A DNA stretch of 64,000 nucleotides, from the NCBI RefSeq assembly GCF_947495325.1, contig NZ_CANLYK010000001.1:992001-1056000 (forward strand). Direction: 5' to 3'. Of this stretch, positions 58,396 to 64,000 are shown one piece after another; the first letter of the stretch is position 1; every line of letters begins with the position of its first letter. Made by a program: the position numbers and the translations under genes. This DNA is from an uncultured Allomuricauda sp. GTDB lineage: Bacteria; Bacteroidota; Bacteroidia; Flavobacteriales; Flavobacteriaceae. The notes beneath the pieces are model-generated. The model was not told the origin of the DNA, searched no databases, and saw only the letters and a list, made by a program, of their open reading frames with translations.

Positions 58396-59304
58396 ATGAA
58401 CAAAAGGGTTTCCATTGAAGAATTTTATGAATCGAGTCACAAATTTGTGCCCGAAAGCGTAAAATCTGGCATCGGACATTTTAACGTGTTCAAACTAGAT
58501 GAATTTGCCGGACCCAAACCAAAGGCGATGCCATTTAATCGCAGGGACTATTTTAAAATAAGTTTGGTCCAAGGAAAGAGCAGGGTACATTATGCGGACA
58601 AGATTGTAAATGTGCAAAAACAAGTCATTGTGTTTTCCAACCCTCAAATACCCTACAATTGGGAAATGATAGATGAGCAACTAAGAGGCTATTTTTGTGT
58701 GTTTACCGATACATTTTTCCATCAGTTCGGAAATCTTACCCAATATCCAGTTTTTCAACCTAATGGTAACCCGGTTTTTCAATTGACAGATCAACAGTTG
58801 GAAGCGATTTCATCCATTTTTCAGCGGATGTTTACCGAAATTGATTCGGATTACACCTATAAATATGATGTGCTCCGCAACTTGGTTTTCGAATTGATTC
58901 ATACTGCGCTAAAATTGCAACCCGCTGATTTAAATATGAATCTGCATTCCAATGCATCAGAAAGAATTTCAGGATTATTTATGGAATTGTTAGAGCGGCA
59001 ATTCCCCATAGAAAGTCCTATGCAACGCATGCAATTACGTTCAGCTTCAGACTTTGCCACACAATTAAGTATGCATGTCAATCATCTTAATCGAGCCTTA
59101 AAAGAAAGCATGCAGAAAAGCACATCAAATCTTATTACCGAACGTGTTGTGCAAGAAGCTAAAATTTTGGTCCGGCACACCAACTGGAACATTTCAGAAA
59201 TTGCAAATACTCTTGGGTTTGAAGAGACCGCTCACTTTTCAAATTTCTTTAAAAAACATGCGAACCACTCCCCTGCTTCTTATCGGAAACTAGAAAGTAT
59301 TTGA
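58396..59304 (+). CDS. AraC-family transcriptional regulator
   Basis: Protein of 302 residues. An N-terminal cupin-like sensor part (about 30-190, KQVIVFSNPQIPYNWEMIDE) and a C-terminal double helix-turn-helix (about 205-302): ATQLSMHVNHLNRALKESMQ, then WNISEIANTLGFEETAHFSN and FFKKHANHSPASYRKL. It may control the SDR oxidoreductase gene that follows 84 bases on. A TAACTTTG -7 element (58384-58391) stands only 4 bases before the start codon. Confidence 0.94.
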   Translation: MNKRVSIEEFYESSHKFVPESVKSGIGHFNVFKLDEFAGPKPKAMPFNRRDYFKISLVQGKSRVHYADKIVNVQKQVIVFSNPQIPYNWEMIDEQLRGYFCVFTDTFFHQFGNLTQYPVFQPNGNPVFQLTDQQLEAISSIFQRMFTEIDSDYTYKYDVLRNLVFELIHTALKLQPADLNMNLHSNASERISGLFMELLERQFPIESPMQRMQLRSASDFATQLSMHVNHLNRALKESMQKSTSNLITERVVQEAKILVRHTNWNISEIANTLGFEETAHFSNFFKKHANHSPASYRKLESI

Positions 59305-59388
59305 TTTTTACAACAATTCACTTCTTCATTACAAACATGGTGATGATTTGGTCAGGACCTTTGCAGTATTCAATAAACATAAAATACT

Positions 59389-60150
59389 ATGAATACTAGA
59401 AAAATTGCATTGGTAACAGGTGGCAGCCGGGGATTGGGTAAGGACATGGCCATCAATATTGCAAAAAGAGGTTTGGATGTTGTTGTTACTTATCATTCCA
59501 ATAAAGAAGCTGCAGAAAATACGTTAAGTGAAATCCAAGCCTTGGGAGCAAAAGGAATAGCTATACAATTAGATACTAGAAAGGTTGCTACCTTCAAAAC
59601 TTTCAAAAACGAACTTGCCAGTGAGTTGCAATCACATTGGAAAACTTCCAAAATTGATTTTCTGGTAAATAACGCAGGCTTTGGACATCACAGTTCTGTG
59701 GCTGATACTACGGAAGAAATTTTTGATGATTTGGTTAACGTACATTTAAAAGGCGTGTATTTTTTGACGCAAACCTTGTTGGATTGTCTACATGATGGCG
59801 GTGGAATTGTAAACATATCCAGTGGACTGGCCCGCTTTTCCTTTCCAGGATACTCGGCCTATGCCAGCATGAAAGGAGCAGTGGAAGTATACACGCGCTA
59901 TTTGGCAAAAGAGCTTGGTGAACGCCAAATACGGGCTAATACGGTAGCGCCAGGGGCCATAAACACTGATTTTAACAAAGACCGCTTTGAAGAAACCCCT
60001 CAAGTGGTTGATATCATTGCAGGAATGACATCTTTGGGTCGCGTGGGTGAAAGCGATGACATTGGCAGCGTCGTGGCCTTTTTATGTTCTGATGATGCCA
60101 AATGGATAAGTGGTCAACGTATTGAAGTATCTGGTGGTATGTTGGTATAA
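59389..60150 (+). CDS. Short-chain dehydrogenase/reductase
   Basis: Protein of 253 residues with the classical SDR motifs: VTGGSRGLGKDMA near 9-21 (NAD(P) binding), VNNAGFG near 92-98, NISSG near 143-147, and YSAYASMKGAVEVYTRYLAK near 155-174 containing the catalytic Tyr and Lys. It follows the AraC-type gene and is probably its target. Substrate unknown. It ends in a clear terminator. Confidence 0.92.
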   Translation: MNTRKIALVTGGSRGLGKDMAINIAKRGLDVVVTYHSNKEAAENTLSEIQALGAKGIAIQLDTRKVATFKTFKNELASELQSHWKTSKIDFLVNNAGFGHHSSVADTTEEIFDDLVNVHLKGVYFLTQTLLDCLHDGGGIVNISSGLARFSFPGYSAYASMKGAVEVYTRYLAKELGERQIRANTVAPGAINTDFNKDRFEETPQVVDIIAGMTSLGRVGESDDIGSVVAFLCSDDAKWISGQRIEVSGGMLV

Positions 60151-60169
60151 GAATAAAACAAAAGTGATA

Positions 60170-60195
60170 AAAAGCCCTATCTGGGGCTTTTTTTT
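60170..60195 (+). terminator. Terminator of the SDR gene
   Basis: AAAAGCCC (60170-60177) pairs with GGGCTTTT (60184-60191), followed by TTTT. Confidence 0.88.
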
Positions 60196-60309
60196 GTGTG
60201 GAAAAGTGATTTAACGCGTTTTCTCCTGCTAGCAATGGAGATAAAAATCTATCAACATATTCCGTTAACAACTCGCCTTTTCTATGCATCAAAATTCAAG
60301 GTAAACTTG

Positions 60310-60317
60310 TAAATTTG
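60310..60317 (+). promoter_or_regulatory. Candidate -7 element of the purL promoter
   Basis: TAAATTTG matches TAnnTTTG, 33 bases before the purL start codon. No clear TTTG lies about 19 bases before it, so this is a half-supported call. Confidence 0.45.
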
Positions 60318-60350
60318 CACTTTCTTAATCCGTTCAAGAACTAGGCTGAT

Positions 60351-63300
60351 ATGATTCATTTCTTTGGGGACGAGGCAACTAAAATATTTGCCGTCCAGAC
60401 TACTCAAGAAATCACACCAAAAGACACAGAAAAATTAACATGGTTATTTGGCAACCAACCAAAAATAAATACGGCGTCACTCGACGCCTTTTTTGTTGGT
60501 CCGCGTTCAGCAATGATTACTCCATGGAGCACAAATGCTACCGAGATTACCCAAAATATGGGTATTGAAGGAATTCTGAGAATTGAGGAGTTTAAGGCTG
60601 TTGACAAAGATTTTATCTCTTTTGACCCCATGTTGTTTCAAAAATATTCTGGTTTGGATCAGAGTATTTATACCATTGATGTGATTCCCGAAGCAATTTT
60701 GGAAATTGAAGATATCGCTTCATACAACAAAAAAGAAGGTCTAGCGCTGAGTAATGACGAAGTGGAATACCTTGAAAAACTGTCAGAGAAATTAGGTCGA
60801 AAACTAACAGATTCTGAAGTCTTTGGTTTTAGTCAAGTAAATTCGGAACATTGCCGGCATAAAATATTTAATGGCACTTTTGTAATTGATGGACAAGAAA
60901 TGCCAACATCACTTTTCAAACTCATCAAAAAAACTTCAGAGGTCAATCCAAATGGAATTGTTTCGGCCTATAAAGATAATGTGGCCTTTGTAAAGGGACC
61001 AAAAGTGGTGCAATTTGCTCCAAAAAGTGCGGACAAACCAGATTTTTACGAAGAAGCTGAGTTTGATTCCGTACTTTCTTTAAAAGCGGAGACACACAAT
61101 TTCCCTACAACCGTAGAGCCATTTAATGGTGCTGCAACAGGTTCTGGCGGTGAAATTCGTGATCGCCTTGCCGGTGGAAAGGGTTCTTTACCCTTAGCGG
61201 GCACTGCGGTGTACATGACCGCCTATTCCAGATTAGAGGAAAATCGACAATGGGAAAAAGCAATGGCCGCACGTCCTTGGTTGTATCAAACACCAATGGA
61301 TATCCTAATCAAAGCATCAAATGGAGCATCAGATTTTGGCAACAAATTTGGCCAACCACTTATTGCAGGCTCCGTACTGACCTTTGAACATGAAGAGCAT
61401 GGCCGGAAGCTAGGTTTTGATAAAGTCATTATGCAGGCAGGCGGCATTGGTTATGGTAAAATAGATCAAGCCCTGAAGGGCGAACCCAAAAAAGGTGACA
61501 AAATCGTCATTCTGGGTGGTGACAATTATCGCATTGGTATGGGTGGCGCTGCCGTTTCCAGTGCAGATACGGGAGAATTTGAATCTGCTATAGAACTTAA
61601 CGCGGTTCAACGATCTAATCCTGAAATGCAAAAAAGAGCTGCCAACGCAATCCGCGGAATGGTGGAAAGCAAGGACAACGCAATTGTTTCCATTCATGAT
61701 CATGGTGCAGGGGGCCATTTAAATTGTCTTTCGGAATTGGTGGAAGAAACGGGTGGACATATTGATTTGGATAAACTTCCTGTTGGAGATCCTACCCTAT
61801 CTGCCAAAGAAATCATTGGCAATGAAAGCCAAGAGCGTATGGGGCTGGTGATTGGTGAAAAAGACACAGCACTATTGCATCGAATTGCAGATCGCGAGCG
61901 CTCGCCAATGTATGAAGTTGGAAAGGTAACCGGCGACTATCGCTTTACCTTTAAATCATCTTCCAAAGGTGACAAACCAATGGATTTAGAGCTTTCCGAT
62001 ATGTTCGGAAGTTCACCTAAAACCATTATGGAAGATTCCAAAATCGACACGCAATATAAAAATCCAGAATATTCATTAGAATATTTTCATGATTACCTAG
62101 AACAAGTTTTACAACTAGAAGCGGTTGCATGTAAAGACTGGTTAACAAATAAAGTAGACCGCTGTGTGGGTGGTCGTGTGGCAAAACAACAATGCACTGG
62201 GCCATTGCAACTCCCACTAAACAATTGTGGGGTTATGGCTCTTGATTTTAAAGGCAAAGAAGGGATAGCCACAAGCATTGGGCACTCTCCTATTTCCGGA
62301 CTTATTAATCCTGTTGCAGGCAGCAGAAATAGTATTGGCGAAGCCTTGACCAATCTGGTTTGGGCACCCTTAAAGGATGGATTGGAATCTGTTTCCCTTT
62401 CAGCAAATTGGATGTGGCCTTGCCGTAATCCTGGAGAGGATGCCCGTTTGTATGAAGCGGTAAAAGCCATTTCCGAGTTTTCGATTGATTTGGGAATCAA
62501 TGTTCCCACAGGAAAGGATTCGCTTTCAATGAAGCAGAAATACAAAAATGAAGAGGTAATTGCACCGGGAACTGTGGTAATTTCGGCAGCCGGAAATTGC
62601 AATGACATTACCAAAATAATTGAACCTGTATTTCAAAAAGATGGTGGGGACATTTATTATATCAATCTATCCAAAGACAATTTCAAATTAGGAGGATCTT
62701 CTTTTGGGCAAATAACCAATACCGTAGGTGACAACGCTCCAACAATTAAAGATGCCAACCATTTTAAAACAGCGTTTAATACAATACAACAGTTAATTTC
62801 AACAGGAAATATTGTGGCAGGCCATGATATAGGTTCGGGAGGGCTGATTACTACCCTACTGGAAATGTGTTTTGCTGATAATACTCTTGGAGCAATATTA
62901 GATTTAACTTCTCTCGATGAATCTGACACTATCAAACTCCTATTTTCTGAAAACATAGGGTTGGTTTTTCAAGCAAAAGACTCGGAAATTGAACCTTTTT
63001 TGACTAAATCTAACATTTCATACCATAATATCGGTAAAGTCACTTCGGATGGGGTGTTATCGCTAAAAAATAATTCTGTGGAAATTGGATTGAACTCTAT
63101 AGCAGGTTTGAGAGATATTTGGTTTAAGACTTCCTATCTTCTAGATGACAAACAAACCGCAAATGGATTGGCCAGGAATCGGTACGACAACTATAAAAAC
63201 CAACCTCTAACATATGATTTTCCTAAAAGCTTCACTGGTAAATTACTATATGGAGTTCAACTAGAAAGTGGGCGACCAAAAGCAGCTATTTTACGTGAAA

Positions 63301-64000
63301 AAGGAAGTAATTCTGAACGTGAAATGGCAAATGCCATGTATTTGGCAGGTTTTGATGTAAAGGATGTTCATATGACCGATCTTATTTCTGGGCGTGAAAC
63401 TTTAGAAGATATTCAGTTTTTGGGCGCCGTGGGTGGTTTCTCCAATTCTGATGTACTGGGAAGCGCCAAAGGCTGGGCGGGAGCCATTAAATACAATGAG
63501 CGCGCAAATAAGGTCATCAATGACTTTTTTGCCAGACCTGATACACTTTCCATTGGCATCTGTAATGGTTGTCAGTTGTTTATGGAATTGGATTTGATAA
63601 ATCCAGACCATGAAACCCATGGTAGGTTGACTTATAATGATTCCGGTAAACATGAGAGTAATTTTACCTCAGTAAAGGTTCAGAAAAACAATTCGGTCAT
63701 GTTATCCTCTTTGGAAGGAACTACTTTAGGGGTTTGGATATCGCATGGTGAAGGTAAGTTCAGTTTACCACATACGGAAAACCAGTATGATATTGTTGCA
63801 AAATATGGATATGAAAGTTATCCTGCTAATCCAAACGGCAGTGATTTCAATACGGCAATGCTCTGCGATAAGACCGGACGCCACTTGGTAACCATGCCCC
63901 ACATTGAACGTTCTATCTTTCCTTGGAACTGGGCATACTATCCAAAGGATAGGCAATATGACAAAGTTTCGCCATGGTTAGAGGCTTTTGTAAATGCTAG
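60351..64000 (+). CDS. purL: Phosphoribosylformylglycinamidine synthase, single-chain (3' end missing)
   Basis: The frame is open from the ATG at 60351 to the end of the window: 1216 codons of an expected 1220-1230, so only the last few residues are missing. It has the single-chain PurL layout: VNSEHCRHKIFNG near 163-175, KAETHNFPTTVEPFNGAATG near 244-263 with the catalytic His, the GAGGHLNCLSELV near 452-464, GKDSLSMK near 722-729, and the C-terminal glutaminase with VGGFSNSDVLGSAKGWAG near 1027-1044 and SIGICNGCQLF near 1067-1077 (nucleophile Cys). It makes FGAM from FGAR, glutamine and ATP in purine synthesis. Confidence 0.96.
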   Translation, partial: MIHFFGDEATKIFAVQTTQEITPKDTEKLTWLFGNQPKINTASLDAFFVGPRSAMITPWSTNATEITQNMGIEGILRIEEFKAVDKDFISFDPMLFQKYSGLDQSIYTIDVIPEAILEIEDIASYNKKEGLALSNDEVEYLEKLSEKLGRKLTDSEVFGFSQVNSEHCRHKIFNGTFVIDGQEMPTSLFKLIKKTSEVNPNGIVSAYKDNVAFVKGPKVVQFAPKSADKPDFYEEAEFDSVLSLKAETHNFPTTVEPFNGAATGSGGEIRDRLAGGKGSLPLAGTAVYMTAYSRLEENRQWEKAMAARPWLYQTPMDILIKASNGASDFGNKFGQPLIAGSVLTFEHEEHGRKLGFDKVIMQAGGIGYGKIDQALKGEPKKGDKIVILGGDNYRIGMGGAAVSSADTGEFESAIELNAVQRSNPEMQKRAANAIRGMVESKDNAIVSIHDHGAGGHLNCLSELVEETGGHIDLDKLPVGDPTLSAKEIIGNESQERMGLVIGEKDTALLHRIADRERSPMYEVGKVTGDYRFTFKSSSKGDKPMDLELSDMFGSSPKTIMEDSKIDTQYKNPEYSLEYFHDYLEQVLQLEAVACKDWLTNKVDRCVGGRVAKQQCTGPLQLPLNNCGVMALDFKGKEGIATSIGHSPISGLINPVAGSRNSIGEALTNLVWAPLKDGLESVSLSANWMWPCRNPGEDARLYEAVKAISEFSIDLGINVPTGKDSLSMKQKYKNEEVIAPGTVVISAAGNCNDITKIIEPVFQKDGGDIYYINLSKDNFKLGGSSFGQITNTVGDNAPTIKDANHFKTAFNTIQQLISTGNIVAGHDIGSGGLITTLLEMCFADNTLGAILDLTSLDESDTIKLLFSENIGLVFQAKDSEIEPFLTKSNISYHNIGKVTSDGVLSLKNNSVEIGLNSIAGLRDIWFKTSYLLDDKQTANGLARNRYDNYKNQPLTYDFPKSFTGKLLYGVQLESGRPKAAILREKGSNSEREMANAMYLAGFDVKDVHMTDLISGRETLEDIQFLGAVGGFSNSDVLGSAKGWAGAIKYNERANKVINDFFARPDTLSIGICNGCQLFMELDLINPDHETHGRLTYNDSGKHESNFTSVKVQKNNSVMLSSLEGTTLGVWISHGEGKFSLPHTENQYDIVAKYGYESYPANPNGSDFNTAMLCDKTGRHLVTMPHIERSIFPWNWAYYPKDRQYDKVSPWLEAFVNA

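Overview
The window is a chromosomal segment of a member of the phylum Bacteroidota, almost certainly a marine-type Flavobacteriaceae (I would guess near Muricauda/Flagellimonas; the genus is a guess). The evidence is the gene repertoire (DUF4252 proteins beside ECF sigma factors, GlmU-family protein, type B L31, MtaB, single-chain PurL, CarB without its C-terminal regulatory domain, MbnP-family protein), AT-rich DNA, few Shine-Dalgarno sequences, and many promoters of the Bacteroidota housekeeping type TTTG-N17-20-TAnnTTTG. About 70 protein genes are called. I found no tRNA, rRNA, CRISPR array, transposase or phage module.

Layout. 1-6 kb: start of a secreted glycoside-hydrolase-like lipoprotein, an MscS channel, then a minus-strand ECF sigma / anti-sigma / three DUF4252 operon and an S41 protease lipoprotein. 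6-12 kb: a vitamin B12 uptake locus, with a cobalamin riboswitch driving a BtuB-like receptor and a BtuF-like protein on the minus strand, and a divergent binding-lipoprotein/permease/ATPase operon. 12-18.5 kb: rmuC, a thioesterase, and the full oxidative pentose phosphate branch (pgl, zwf, gnd). 18.5-21 kb: Crp-type regulator, AhpD-like protein, flavin-type oxidase and a membrane protein. 21-24.6 kb: a copper-linked operon (Cys-containing small exported protein, MbnP-family lipoprotein, MbnH/MauG-type di-haem lipoprotein, outer-membrane barrel). 24.6-30 kb: ArsR regulator with SRPBCC partner, small surface proteins including one with 144-bp tandem repeats, isocitrate dehydrogenase, and a broken second copy of the SRPBCC gene. 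30-35 kb: a GntR-controlled ABC exporter operon with a train of small membrane proteins. 35-39 kb: carB and rpmH. 39.7-42.5 kb: a more AT-rich stretch with TetR, metallo-hydrolase and an RsgA GTPase. 42.5-49 kb: envelope and housekeeping genes (lytic transglycosylase, mtaB, GlmU-family protein, L31). 49-54 kb: glycosyltransferase, phosphohexomutase and MsbA-like ABC exporter. 54-56 kb: a second ECF sigma operon. 56-64 kb: YCF48-like protein, RsmB-like methyltransferase, AraC regulator, SDR enzyme and purL, which runs off the end.

The most useful new observation is an internal regulon. Four sites with TTAAACCTTT[T/G], exactly 12 bases, then GTC precede the second ECF sigma gene, its partner operon, a small basic repeat protein beside it, and a paralogous small lipoprotein 30 kb away at 25.5 kb. 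Other points of note are the MbnH/MbnP copper operon, palindromic operators placed on the promoters of the ArsR and GntR genes, a 126-bp SRPBCC gene remnant that makes a direct repeat around a 4.3-kb block, and a tail-fibre-like protein with seven precisely spaced 144-bp units.
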